DNA from: Streptomyces guryensis
Lineage (GTDB): Bacteria; Actinomycetota; Actinomycetes; Streptomycetales; Streptomycetaceae
Direction: 5' to 3'
NCBI RefSeq assembly: GCF_021261325.1
Contig: NZ_JAJSBI010000002.1
Location: 558,001 to 622,000 of the forward strand
DNA length: 64,000 nucleotides
A program made the position numbers and the translations under genes. The stretch's first letter is position 1. Each line of letters opens with the position of its first letter. Of the stretch, positions 35,413 through 43,466 are shown piece after piece. The notes under the pieces are model-generated. The model was not told the origin of the DNA. It made no database searches and saw only the letters and a program-made list of their open reading frames with translations.

Positions 35413-36428
35413 GCGACCGCTCCCTTCACGAGGTGCCGGGTGTCCGGCTCGTCGGCGAACTGCAGACGGTCGACGGTGTCGAGGATCCGGTCGACGCCGG
35501 GAAGGTGCGCGTGCTCCAGCTTCGGCGGCGGATACGGAATGTCGAAGCCGGCCACCCGCAGCACGGGAGCGGCGAGCGAGTGGAAGCAGCGCTCCTGCAC
35601 CCGGGCGGCGATCTCCGCGCCGACCCCGGCGAAGCCCTGCGCCTCCTGCACGACCACGCAGCGGCCGGTCCTGCGCACCGACTCGCTGACCGTCCCGTCG
35701 TCGAAGGGCACCAGGGTCCGCAGGTCCACGACCTCCAGCTCGATGCCGTCCTCCGCGGCGGCCTCGGCGGCGGCCAGCGCCACCGGGACCGACGGACCGT
35801 AGGCGACGAGGGTGGCGTCACACCCCGCCCGCCGGATCGCCGCCCGCCCGAACGGCAGCGCCCCGCGCGTCTGCAGGTCGGTGTCCTCGCGCGACCAGTA
35901 CAGCTTCTTCGGCTCCAGGAACACCACCGGGTCGGGGTCGGCCACCGCGTCCCGCAGCAGCCAGTACGCGTCCTCGGCCGTGGCCGGGGTGACGACCTTG
36001 AGGCCCGGCGTGTGCGCGTAGTAGGCCTCGCTGGAGTCGCAGTGGTGCTCGACTCCGCCGATCCCGCCCGCGTAGGGGATGCGGATCACCATCGGCAGGC
36101 CGATCCGGCCGCGGGTGCGGTTGCGCGTCTTGGCGACGTGCGAGGCGATCTGCTCGAACGCCGGATAGGCGAACGCGTCGAACTGCATCTCCACCACGGG
36201 CCGAAAGCCGCCCATCGCCATGCCGACCGCCAGGCCGACGATGCCGGCCTCCGCGAGTGGGGTGTCGAAGCAGCGCTGCTCGCCGAAGTCGCGGGTCAGC
36301 CCGTCGGTGATGCGGAACACCCCGCCGAGCGGGCCGACGTCCTCGCCGAAGACGAGGACCCTCTCGTCCTCGCGCAGCGCGTCGCGCAGGGCGGTGTTGA
36401 GCGCCTGCGCCATCGTGACCTTGGCCAT
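35409..36428 (-). CDS. 2-oxoacid dehydrogenase E1 component, beta subunit
   Basis: 339 aa from the ATG at 36428. Transketolase-like pyrimidine domain: VLVFGEDVGPLGGVFRITDG near residue 25, with the Glu that activates ThDP, CFDTPLAEAGIVGLAVGMAM near 60, and a C-terminal domain with VVQEAQGFAGVGAEIAA near 270. It forms the E1 heterotetramer with the upstream alpha subunit. Only 5 bases separate the two genes. Substrate could be phenylpyruvate or branched 2-oxoacids; location next to paaN favours phenylpyruvate, as inference. Confidence 0.93.
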   Translation of the reverse strand: MAKVTMAQALNTALRDALREDERVLVFGEDVGPLGGVFRITDGLTRDFGEQRCFDTPLAEAGIVGLAVGMAMGGFRPVVEMQFDAFAYPAFEQIASHVAKTRNRTRGRIGLPMVIRIPYAGGIGGVEHHCDSSEAYYAHTPGLKVVTPATAEDAYWLLRDAVADPDPVVFLEPKKLYWSREDTDLQTRGALPFGRAAIRRAGCDATLVAYGPSVPVALAAAEAAAEDGIELEVVDLRTLVPFDDGTVSESVRRTGRCVVVQEAQGFAGVGAEIAARVQERCFHSLAAPVLRVAGFDIPYPPPKLEHAHLPGVDRILDTVDRLQFADEPDTRHLVKGAVA

Positions 36429-36433
36429 GGTCG

Positions 36434-37555
36434 TCAGTCCTCCTGGGCCTGGGCGGATTCGGCGAGCTCGGCCGCCAACTGGGCACGCTGCTCGTGTAGC
36501 TGGGGGGTCGGCTCGGCGTAGACGTGGTCGAACAGCTCCAGCGGGTCCGGCACGGAGTCCGCGTTCATGCCGGCGCGCACCCGGGCCGCCAGCTCCTCGG
36601 CCTCCTCCCGCAGCGCCGCCACGTCCTCGTCGGTGAGCGCCTCGCGCGAGCGCAGGTACGCCTCCAGGCGGTCGACCGGGTCGGCGGCCCGCCACTGGTC
36701 GACCTCGCCTTCCTCCCGGTAGCGGGTGGCGTCGTCGGCGTTGGTGTGCGCGTCCATGCGGTAGGTGTGCGCCTCGACCAGGACGGGGCCGTGACCGGCG
36801 CGGGCGTGCTCGACGGCCGAGGTCAGCACCGCCAGCACCGCGACCAGGTCGTTGCCGTCGACCTGCTCGGAGCGCACCCCGTAGCCGATGCCCTTGTACG
36901 CCAGGGCGGGCGCCGCGGTCTGCCGGGCCAGGGGCACGGAGATCGCGTACTTGTTGTTCTGCACGAAGAACACGACCGGAGCGCGGAAGACGGCCGCGAA
37001 ATTCAGCGCCTCGTGGAAGTCGCCCTCGCTGGTCGCCCCGTCCCCGACGAGCGCCATCGCCACGCCGTCCTCGCCCTTGCGGCGAAGGGACTCGGCCATG
37101 CCCGTCGCGTGCAGCACCTGGGTGGCCAGCGGGGTGCACTGGGGAGCGACACGGGTGGTGGCGGGGTCGTAGCCGCAGTGCCAGTCGCCGCGCAGCAGCG
37201 TCAGGACCTCGACCGGGTCGATGCCACGGGTCACCAGGGCGACGGAGTCGCGGTAGGTCGGAAACAGCCAGTCGTCCGGGCGCAGCGCGAGCACGGCGCC
37301 GATCTGGCAGGCCTCCTGACCACGGCTGGAGGGGTAGACCGCGAGGCGGCCCTGCTTGGTGAGGGCGGTCGCCTGGGTGTCGAACCTGCGGCCCAGGACC
37401 ATGCGCCGCCAGGCGTCGAGCAGGGTCTCGGCCTCGGGCTCGGTGTAGCCGGCCGGTGGCTTCGCGACGGGTGTGCCGTCCTCGGCCACGAACCGCACCG
37501 GCGTCAGGGACGGCAGGAGGCCCTGGACCGTCTGGCGGAGGCTCTTCACAGACAT
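36434..37555 (-). CDS. 2-oxoacid dehydrogenase E1 component, alpha subunit
   Basis: 373 aa from the ATG at 37555; a GTG three codons upstream is possible. ThDP-binding motif GDGATSEGDFHEALNFAAVF, then VVFFVQNNKYAIS, near residues 175-205, and the phosphorylation-loop equivalent TYRMDAHTNADDATRYR near 285. It decarboxylates a 2-oxoacid and reductively acylates the E2 lipoyl arm. First gene of an E1alpha-E1beta-E2 operon, divergent from an Lrp-type regulator. Confidence 0.93.
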   Translation of the reverse strand: MSVKSLRQTVQGLLPSLTPVRFVAEDGTPVAKPPAGYTEPEAETLLDAWRRMVLGRRFDTQATALTKQGRLAVYPSSRGQEACQIGAVLALRPDDWLFPTYRDSVALVTRGIDPVEVLTLLRGDWHCGYDPATTRVAPQCTPLATQVLHATGMAESLRRKGEDGVAMALVGDGATSEGDFHEALNFAAVFRAPVVFFVQNNKYAISVPLARQTAAPALAYKGIGYGVRSEQVDGNDLVAVLAVLTSAVEHARAGHGPVLVEAHTYRMDAHTNADDATRYREEGEVDQWRAADPVDRLEAYLRSREALTDEDVAALREEAEELAARVRAGMNADSVPDPLELFDHVYAEPTPQLHEQRAQLAAELAESAQAQED

Positions 37556-37675
37556 GGAGGGCACTCGCTTTCTCTGGACACTTGACAGGAGGATGGTCGC
37601 CACCACGGAATATGTGTTCAATAGCTCGGCCGAACCGGCGATGAACTGCCGAACATCAGGGTCTGGGAGGACAAA

Positions 37676-38176
37676 GTGTCCGAGGAAAACGCGCTGCCGG
37701 GGGCCGCGGCCGGACGAACTGCCGTCCCGCTCGACGACATCGACCGGCAGATCCTGAGCCGGCTCCTCGAGGACGGCCGGATCTCGGTCCGGGCCCTCGC
37801 CGAGCAGGTGCACATCTCCCGGGCCAACGCGTACACGCGCATCGGCCGGCTCGTGGCCGAGGACGTCATCACGGGCTTCACCGCGCAGCTCAACGCCCAG
37901 CGGGCCGGCCTGGGCACGAGCGCCTACGTGACGCTGGGCATCGACCAGAACGCCTGGCGCGACATCTCCCGCGAACTGCGTGAGATCCCCTACGTGGAAC
38001 ACGTCGCCCTCGTCACCGGCGACTTCGACGTGCTGGTGCTGGTGCGGGCGCCGGACAACCTGGCGCTGCGCAAGGTGGTGCTGGAGAGCATCCACGCGGT
38101 GCCGGGCGTGCGCTCCACCCGCACCTGGCTCGTCTTCGACGAGGTGCGGGGGCGCGGCGCCACCTGGACCGACTGA
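37676..38176 (+). CDS. Lrp/AsnC family transcriptional regulator
   Basis: 166 aa from the GTG at 37676, with GGGAGGAC upstream. N-terminal HTH (LDDIDRQILSRLLEDGRISV, recognition helix SRANAYTRIGRL) at ~residues 18-70; RAM effector domain from ~85 (VTLGIDQNAWRDI, VALVTGDFDVLVLVRA). Lrp proteins sense amino acids. Divergent from the E1alpha gene across 120 bp, it probably regulates the oxoacid dehydrogenase operon in response to Phe or branched-chain amino acids. This arrangement also occurs near bkd loci in Streptomyces. Confidence 0.92.
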   Translation: MSEENALPGAAAGRTAVPLDDIDRQILSRLLEDGRISVRALAEQVHISRANAYTRIGRLVAEDVITGFTAQLNAQRAGLGTSAYVTLGIDQNAWRDISRELREIPYVEHVALVTGDFDVLVLVRAPDNLALRKVVLESIHAVPGVRSTRTWLVFDEVRGRGATWTD

Positions 38177-38190
38177 GGACGGGTGGGCGG

Positions 38191-39888
38191 TCATACGTCG
38201 ATGAGCGCGACGCCGGTTTCGAGGCGGTCCGGTGCCGGGACGGCAGACGTCGGCGGCGCGTGCCTGCGCGAGCGCACGACGCGGAACCGCCCGGTGACGA
38301 AGTGGGCGCCCCCGCCCGGCAGTTCGGCGAGGGCCGAGGACGGGTCGGCGGGCAGGTCGTCGAGGTTCTCCACCAGGTGCACCCCGGCGTCCAGCGCCGC
38401 GGTCCCGGCGGCCGCCAGCACCAGCGGGTCGGTGGAGTGCACCGAGGCGTACAGCGCCCCGTGCCGCGCCACCGTCCGGCGCAGCAGCGCCAGGCTGTGC
38501 GAGGTCGAGTCGGTGCCCACCAGGAAGGTCACCGGACCGGGCCACTCCCGCGTGTAGACCCGCTCGTCCGAGGCGCGCAGCCGCACCAGCAGCGGGCTGC
38601 GCAGATCGGCGTCCGGGTGGTCGGGGTGCGTGACCGGGCCGGAGGCGTGCAGGACCGGCCCGTAACGCGCGGCTTCCGTCAGAGCGCCGCGCACCTCGTC
38701 GGTGGTGACCGCGCCCAACACCCTTGCCGCGCGGGCGGGATGCCCGAGCAGCCGGTCGACCGCGTCGCCGAGGTCGGCCCCGAGGTCCCGCAGCGTCTTG
38801 TGCCCTTCGTCGGTGCGCAGGCCCCGCTCGGGCACCAGGACGTTCTGCGGCGTGGTGCGCACCGTGCCGTTGCACCGGCACGAGGAGAGAGCGAGAGCCC
38901 GTACCAGGCCCCGGTAGTCGTCGGTCGAGTCCACCACCATGGTGTTCAGCCCGATCCGGTCGGCGAACACGGCGGCCTGCCGGGCGTGTTGCTCCAGCCA
39001 GTCGGCGAAGCGCGCGGAGCCCGTGAAGTCGACGATGCGCACCGCCGGGTGCGTGGCCAGCTGCCGTTGCACGTGCCGCTCGGGTTCCGCCACCGCCAGG
39101 GTCACGAGGTCGGGGGAGTGACCGGCCTGAGCCAGCACCTGCCGGGCGACCCGCACCGTGATGGCCAGCGGCAGCACCGAGCGCGGGTGCGGAGCCACGA
39201 CCACCGGGTTGCCGGTGACCAGGCTGGCGAAAAGGCCCGGATACCCGTTCCAGAGCGGGAAGTCGGGACAGCCGACGAGCAGCGACACCCCGCGGGGCAC
39301 CAGGACGCAGGTGCCCCGCAGCGCGCGCGGCAGCCCGCCCCGCTCGGCGCTCTCCCAGTGCAGGTCGGCCGGGAGACGTTCCGACTCGGCGAAGGCGCGG
39401 GCCACCGCCTCCAGGGCACGGTCCTGGGCGTGCGGCCCGGCGGCGCGGAAGGCCGTGCGGAGGGACTGGCCGGTGGTGTGGTGCGCCGCGAGGGCCAGTT
39501 CGTGGCTGCGGGTGTTGAGCCGGCGCAGGATCTCCACGGCGAGCCCGGCGCGCTCGTACGGCCCTGCGGCCCGCCAGCCGGCCGCCGCCCGCTCGGCCGC
39601 CGCGACCAGCGCCGTGGGATCACAGCGGGGGTAGGCGACGGCCGGACCGACGCCGTACGGCGACGCCTCCGGGCGCACAAGGCCGAGCCCGCCGGGCTGC
39701 CCCAGGTCGAAGGGCCGTCCCAGCAGCGAGCGGAACACCTTGCCCGCGGTCCGGGTCGATCTCATGCCCGCGTCGGCCGCGTCCTGGCCGGTCGCCTCGG
39801 TGAAGGGGCGACGGCACTCACCGGCGGCGATCGCGCGGACCACGCTCTGCAGCAGCTCGCGGTGGCGCTCGTAGGGACCGGGGCGCAC
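38191..39888 (-). CDS. Second PaaN-like ALDH-fold protein, catalytic Cys replaced
   Basis: 565 aa from the GTG at 39888, the same length as paaN at 32223. Collinear blocks match throughout ([60 protein letters not shown]). At the catalytic position, where PaaN has [11 protein letters not shown], this protein has CNGTVRTTPQN: Arg344 (CGC) stands where Cys343 (TGC) does in the paralogue. Normal aldehyde oxidation is therefore unlikely. The reading frame is otherwise intact, so a binding or regulatory role, or recent inactivation, are both possible. Coupled to the aminotransferase gene; 14 bp from the convergent Lrp gene. Confidence 0.88.
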   Translation of the reverse strand: MRPGPYERHRELLQSVVRAIAAGECRRPFTEATGQDAADAGMRSTRTAGKVFRSLLGRPFDLGQPGGLGLVRPEASPYGVGPAVAYPRCDPTALVAAAERAAAGWRAAGPYERAGLAVEILRRLNTRSHELALAAHHTTGQSLRTAFRAAGPHAQDRALEAVARAFAESERLPADLHWESAERGGLPRALRGTCVLVPRGVSLLVGCPDFPLWNGYPGLFASLVTGNPVVVAPHPRSVLPLAITVRVARQVLAQAGHSPDLVTLAVAEPERHVQRQLATHPAVRIVDFTGSARFADWLEQHARQAAVFADRIGLNTMVVDSTDDYRGLVRALALSSCRCNGTVRTTPQNVLVPERGLRTDEGHKTLRDLGADLGDAVDRLLGHPARAARVLGAVTTDEVRGALTEAARYGPVLHASGPVTHPDHPDADLRSPLLVRLRASDERVYTREWPGPVTFLVGTDSTSHSLALLRRTVARHGALYASVHSTDPLVLAAAGTAALDAGVHLVENLDDLPADPSSALAELPGGGAHFVTGRFRVVRSRRHAPPTSAVPAPDRLETGVALIDV

Positions 39889-39893
39889 GGCCG

Positions 39894-40940
39894 TCAGCCT
39901 CTCGGGCTCGCGGCGAGTGCGAGGAAGGCGTCGTTCTCCTCGGGCAGCCCGATCGTCACCCGGACGCCCTCGCCGGGGAAGGGCCGGACCACGACGTTCC
40001 CGTCGGCGCAGTGCCGGGCGAATTCCGCGCTGCCGTCGCCGAGCGGGAGCCAGACGAAGTTGGACCCGGAGTCGGGCACGTCGTGGCCCAGCGCCCGCAA
40101 CCGTGCGCTGACCCGGTCGCGTTCGGCGACCGTGAGGGCGGCCCGCCTGGCGACCTCCGCGCCCTCGCCGAGGGCGACCACGGCGGCCCGCTGGGCCAGG
40201 GCGCTGACGCTGAACGGCACCTGCGTGCGGCGGACGTGCGCCGCGATCCCGGGTGGCGCGACGCAGTAGCCCACGCGCAGCCCGGCCAGTCCGTACGCCT
40301 TCGAGAAGGTCCGCAGCACCGCCACGTTCGGCCGGTCGCCGAGGAGGGCGAGGCCGTCGGGGACCCGGGCGGGATCGGCGTACTCCCGGTACGCCTCGTC
40401 GACGACGATCAGCACGTTCCGCGGCACCCGGTCCGCGAAGTCGGTCAGCGCCCGCGCACCGACCGCCGTGGAGGTCGGGTTGTTGGGGTTGCACACGAAG
40501 ACCAGCCGGGTCCGGTCGGTGATCGCCGCGGCCATGGCATCGAGGTCGAGGGCGTGGTCGCGCAACGGCACCGGCACCGCCGTACCGCCTGCCACGGCGG
40601 TGAGGATCGGGTACGCCTCGAACGACCGCCAGCCGAAGACGACCTCGTCACCGGGCCCCACGACGGTGTGCAGCAACTGCCCGCACACCTCGGAGGAACC
40701 GGCGCCCACCGCGATCCGGTCCGGCTCGACCCCGTGGTGCGCCGCCAGGGTCTCGACCAGCGAGCCGGCGTGCAGATCGGGGTACCGCGACACGCCGCCG
40801 ACGGCCTCCGCGAGGGTTCGGGCCACCCCCGGCAGCAACCCGTACGGGGACTCGTTGCTGGCCAGCACGATGGCCCCGGGCTGTTTGCGGCCCGGAACGT
40901 AGGCGGGCAGCTGGGACAGGGACGCACGGACACGCACCAT
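39894..40940 (-). CDS. PLP-dependent aminotransferase (HisC/aromatic aminotransferase-like)
   Basis: 348 aa, fold-type I, HisC-like. IVLASNESPYGLLPGV near residue 25, AGSSEVCGQLL near 80, CNPNNPTST near 150, VDEAYREYAD near 185, PLP Lys in TFSKAYGLAGLRVGY near 215, and a C-terminal phosphate-site Arg region RPFPGEGVRVTIG. Both histidinol-phosphate and aromatic amino acid transaminases share this pattern. In this context (PaaN-like, 2-oxoacid dehydrogenase, paa) an aromatic specificity converting Phe to phenylpyruvate is the better reading. The next gene starts just past its stop. Confidence 0.88.
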   Translation of the reverse strand: MVRVRASLSQLPAYVPGRKQPGAIVLASNESPYGLLPGVARTLAEAVGGVSRYPDLHAGSLVETLAAHHGVEPDRIAVGAGSSEVCGQLLHTVVGPGDEVVFGWRSFEAYPILTAVAGGTAVPVPLRDHALDLDAMAAAITDRTRLVFVCNPNNPTSTAVGARALTDFADRVPRNVLIVVDEAYREYADPARVPDGLALLGDRPNVAVLRTFSKAYGLAGLRVGYCVAPPGIAAHVRRTQVPFSVSALAQRAAVVALGEGAEVARRAALTVAERDRVSARLRALGHDVPDSGSNFVWLPLGDGSAEFARHCADGNVVVRPFPGEGVRVTIGLPEENDAFLALAASPRG

Positions 40941-41284
40941 GCTGGTCTCGCTTCTGCAGCGCTGGGGCCCGAGGCCTGGCCGTCGGGCACTTGACAGGCA
41001 AATCGTGAACAGGGGACGACAAGCGCTCAAGCGTTTGGGGAATTCGGCTACGTATCGCCGAAATCGAGCCTGTGGATCGGCAAACCGTCTCTCGTCCTGC
41101 CCTGCGGGGCCTTTGCCGCGAGACGGACGGACACACCCTCTGTCGGGTCCCGCGTCGCCTTCATGGTCACGGGACGGACACAGCGGGCCGTCGAGGCCCC
41201 CGCCGCGGGCGAAGCGCCAGCAGACTGCTCGCCGCCCGGGCCACGCGATTCCCGCGGCCCGTCCCGTTCCGATCGAGGGAGACC
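40941..41284. other. Divergent promoter region between aminotransferase and lipoprotein genes
   Basis: No gene. It contains a TTCGGC-N8-GCCGAA inverted repeat at 41043-41062, which may be an operator for either neighbour. Confidence 0.4.
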
Positions 41285-41944
41285 ATGCAGCGCACCCAGA
41301 CCCGCTTCCGCCACGGAGCCCTGACGGCGGGCGCGGCGGTCCTCGCCCTGCTCGCGGCGGGCTGCGCGAAGGTGTCCGCGGGCACGCAGGCCGGCGACTG
41401 CCGCGACGACGGAGACTGGTCGGGACGGCAGGAGGCCGCCTGGCTGCGGACCGCGGTCGCCTTCCACCGGCCGGCCGACGGGGCCGGACCGTCGTACGAG
41501 GAGGCGTCGGTCGTCGTCCGCCCGCCACGTACGGGCGATGTGCGGGTGCTGTGCCGACCGCTGGACGTACAGGTCGAGTTCTGGACCCTCACCGCCAGGG
41601 CGACGGGGCCGGAGCTGTCGTTCGTCCTGCGCTACGGGCTGTCCGCGGACGGCAGCAGGACCCGAACGGTCGCCTTTCCGAGCAGTCTTGCCACCGGACA
41701 GGACGCCACCTGCACCCGGGGCCTTGTCGCGGCGTACGCGGGCAGACCACTGGCCGGCGGGGAACTGCCGCGGGTGACAGGGGACTTGGCCGCTGCCGGG
41801 GACGCGGACGTGCGGTTCGGGACGGAGCGGATCGGTGGGCACCGGCTGCTCCCGGCGCGGGATTCCGCACGGTGCGACGCGAACAGGTCGAAGCCGGGCC
41901 CTGCACCCACCGGGTCGGCGGGCTGGGACATCTATCATCCGTGA
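41285..41944 (+). CDS. Putative secreted lipoprotein of unknown function
   Basis: 219 aa from the ATG at 41285, with GAGGGAGA upstream. Lipoprotein signal: basic start, hydrophobic residues 11-25 and lipobox LAAGC with Cys27, so the mature protein is membrane-anchored outside. The rest has four scattered Cys residues (in GDCRDD, VLCRPL, ATCTRG and ARCDAN) that could form two disulphides, and no motif I can name. Monocistronic by position; not visibly linked to the Phe genes. Confidence 0.75.
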   Translation: MQRTQTRFRHGALTAGAAVLALLAAGCAKVSAGTQAGDCRDDGDWSGRQEAAWLRTAVAFHRPADGAGPSYEEASVVVRPPRTGDVRVLCRPLDVQVEFWTLTARATGPELSFVLRYGLSADGSRTRTVAFPSSLATGQDATCTRGLVAAYAGRPLAGGELPRVTGDLAAAGDADVRFGTERIGGHRLLPARDSARCDANRSKPGPAPTGSAGWDIYHP

Positions 41945-42676
41945 CTCCGCCGCGGCGGAAGGGCGTCTGACGGGCGTCTTGCCTGTTCAGGCGCCCTTCG
42001 TCCTTCGAGCGCTGCGGTACTGCCGCGCGACGGGGGCCGCCGCCGGCACCCGCACCGGCCGCCTCCAAGGATGGATCGGATGGCTGAGCCGTTTCGCGCG
42101 AGGATGTCGCCCATCCGTGCGGCAGACCTCACCGCGGCGGTACCCGTGGCCGGAGATCTGGTCCTGCAACGGCGCCGGCAACCAGCGGTGGACCGTGATG
42201 CCCGGCCTCCGGCCCGTTCGCCGCCACCACCGGACCGCAGGCCGACGCCATGGACGTGGCGCGGAAGACCGCCTCCGGCGACCCGAGCCGGCCGTGGCAG
42301 GCCGTAGCCGACGGAGACGGTTCATTCGCTTCCACCTCCGCTGAAGCGCACGTCATCCAGCGATCGTTTCAACGGCAACCCCGACCAGCGACGGAGTCTC
42401 ACCGAACGCCCCCGGGTGGCCACGCGGCCACCCGAACATCATCGCGCAGGCACAGGCGGGCGGTGCGAGGATCATCGGCGGCATCATGCCGCACCCGCAC
42501 AACCCCGCCCGGACGTCGATCCTTCCGCGCTGCGGCAGACGCGAACGAACCCCGGCCGGCGGACGCGGTCGGGGCTGACCACGGAGCGGAAGTGCGAGCG
42601 GCCTCGGGCCGCCGCCAGCCGGTCGGTGCGCGGAGGGGGAGACCGGGTGGCGGCGGGGGCGGAGGGGAGCGCGGGG
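41945..42676. other. Gene-free region with ricin-B relic
   Basis: No intact gene. One frame at about 42150-42200 reads EIWSCNGAGNQRWTV, an unmistakable QxW beta-trefoil (ricin-B/CBM13) unit. A following open stretch (AMDVARKTASGDPSRPWQAV around 42250) looks protein-like but is not recognised. The region is probably the eroded end of a secreted carbohydrate-active gene. Confidence 0.5.
42150..42200 (+). pseudogene. Ricin-B lectin (CBM13) fragment
   Basis: IWSCNGAGNQRWTV is a single QxW repeat of a beta-trefoil carbohydrate-binding domain, without start or companion repeats. It lies at the left edge of the fucose locus. Confidence 0.5.
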
Positions 42677-43378
42677 TCAGTCGTCGATCACCTGCATCGC
42701 GTCATCGGTCAGACTGGCGGCCAGCCACTGCTCGACGGCCGTGATGTGGACGGTCGCCGCGGCGGCGGCGAGCAGGGCGTCGCGCGACTGGAGCGCGCTG
42801 AGGATCTGCTCGTGGTCCTCGTGGGCGTTGTTCAGGGCGTGACTGGTCTGGCTGCCACGGACGATGCGGACCCGCTGGGTGCGGGTGGAGAGCACCTGCA
42901 GCAGCATCGACAGCACGGGGTTGCCGACCGCTTCGACGATCCTGAGGTGGAAGGCGATGTCGTGGGCGACGAACTCCTCCACGGTGGCCACGGTCCGGGA
43001 CCGCTTGAGGATGTTGCGCAGTTCCCTGAGGTCCTCCGGTGTCAGCAGCGCGGCGGCCAGCCCGGTCGCCTGCGGTTCGAGCAGGCGTCGTACCTGGAGC
43101 AACTGCAGAGCCGTATGGCCCTGGGAGACGTCGGCGGCGAAGGAGAGGCTTTCCAGCAGCAGATGGGGCTCGAGGCTGGAGACGTACGTGCCGTCGCCCT
43201 GACGGGTGATCAGGATCCGCATGGCGGCCAGCGCACGGACCGCCTCCCGCAGTGAGTTCCGGGACAGGCCGAGTTGCCCGGCGAGTATCTCCTCCTTGGG
43301 CAGCCGCGAGCCGGGCGCGAGTTCGCCGTCGACGATCATCGCCTTGATCTTGTCGATCGCCTCGTCCGTCAGTGCCAC
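42677..43378 (-). CDS. GntR family regulator, FadR/FCD subfamily
   Basis: 233 aa from the GTG at 43378, behind AGAGAGG. Winged HTH at residues ~5-70 (SRLPKEEILAGQLGLSRNSL, then REAVRAL), then an all-helical FCD ligand domain with metal-type ligands in EEFVAHDIAFHLRIVEAVGN near 140 and HEDHEQILSAL near 190. FCD regulators respond to sugar acids and other carboxylates and are mostly repressors. It sits at the end of the sugar ABC operon. I infer it binds the ATTCATCSGAT sites at 47.5-48.0 kb and 18-22 kb, with fuconate or a downstream ketoacid as inducer. Confidence 0.9.
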   Translation of the reverse strand: MALTDEAIDKIKAMIVDGELAPGSRLPKEEILAGQLGLSRNSLREAVRALAAMRILITRQGDGTYVSSLEPHLLLESLSFAADVSQGHTALQLLQVRRLLEPQATGLAAALLTPEDLRELRNILKRSRTVATVEEFVAHDIAFHLRIVEAVGNPVLSMLLQVLSTRTQRVRIVRGSQTSHALNNAHEDHEQILSALQSRDALLAAAAATVHITAVEQWLAASLTDDAMQVIDD

Positions 43379-43466
43379 GAGCGTGCCTCTCTGAGCGGTG
43401 GATGTGCCGGTCGGCCGCTTCGCCCGACCCGGCTCGGGGCCGGCGAGGCCGCCGACCGGCACGTGG

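Noticed and set aside
37556..37675. TTGACA at 37582 as a -35 box for the lrp gene
   Set aside because: The nearest TATNNT-like element is more than 20 bp away, outside normal spacing.
36434..38881. Extended E1alpha frame into the Lrp region
   Set aside because: The extension is Arg/Gly-rich antisense of the Lrp and PaaN-like genes. The true start MSVKSLRQT is at 37555.
39894..40940. Aminotransferase as the housekeeping HisC
   Set aside because: No other histidine biosynthesis gene is near; it is coupled to the PaaN-like gene, so a role in Phe catabolism fits better, although HisC activity cannot be excluded.
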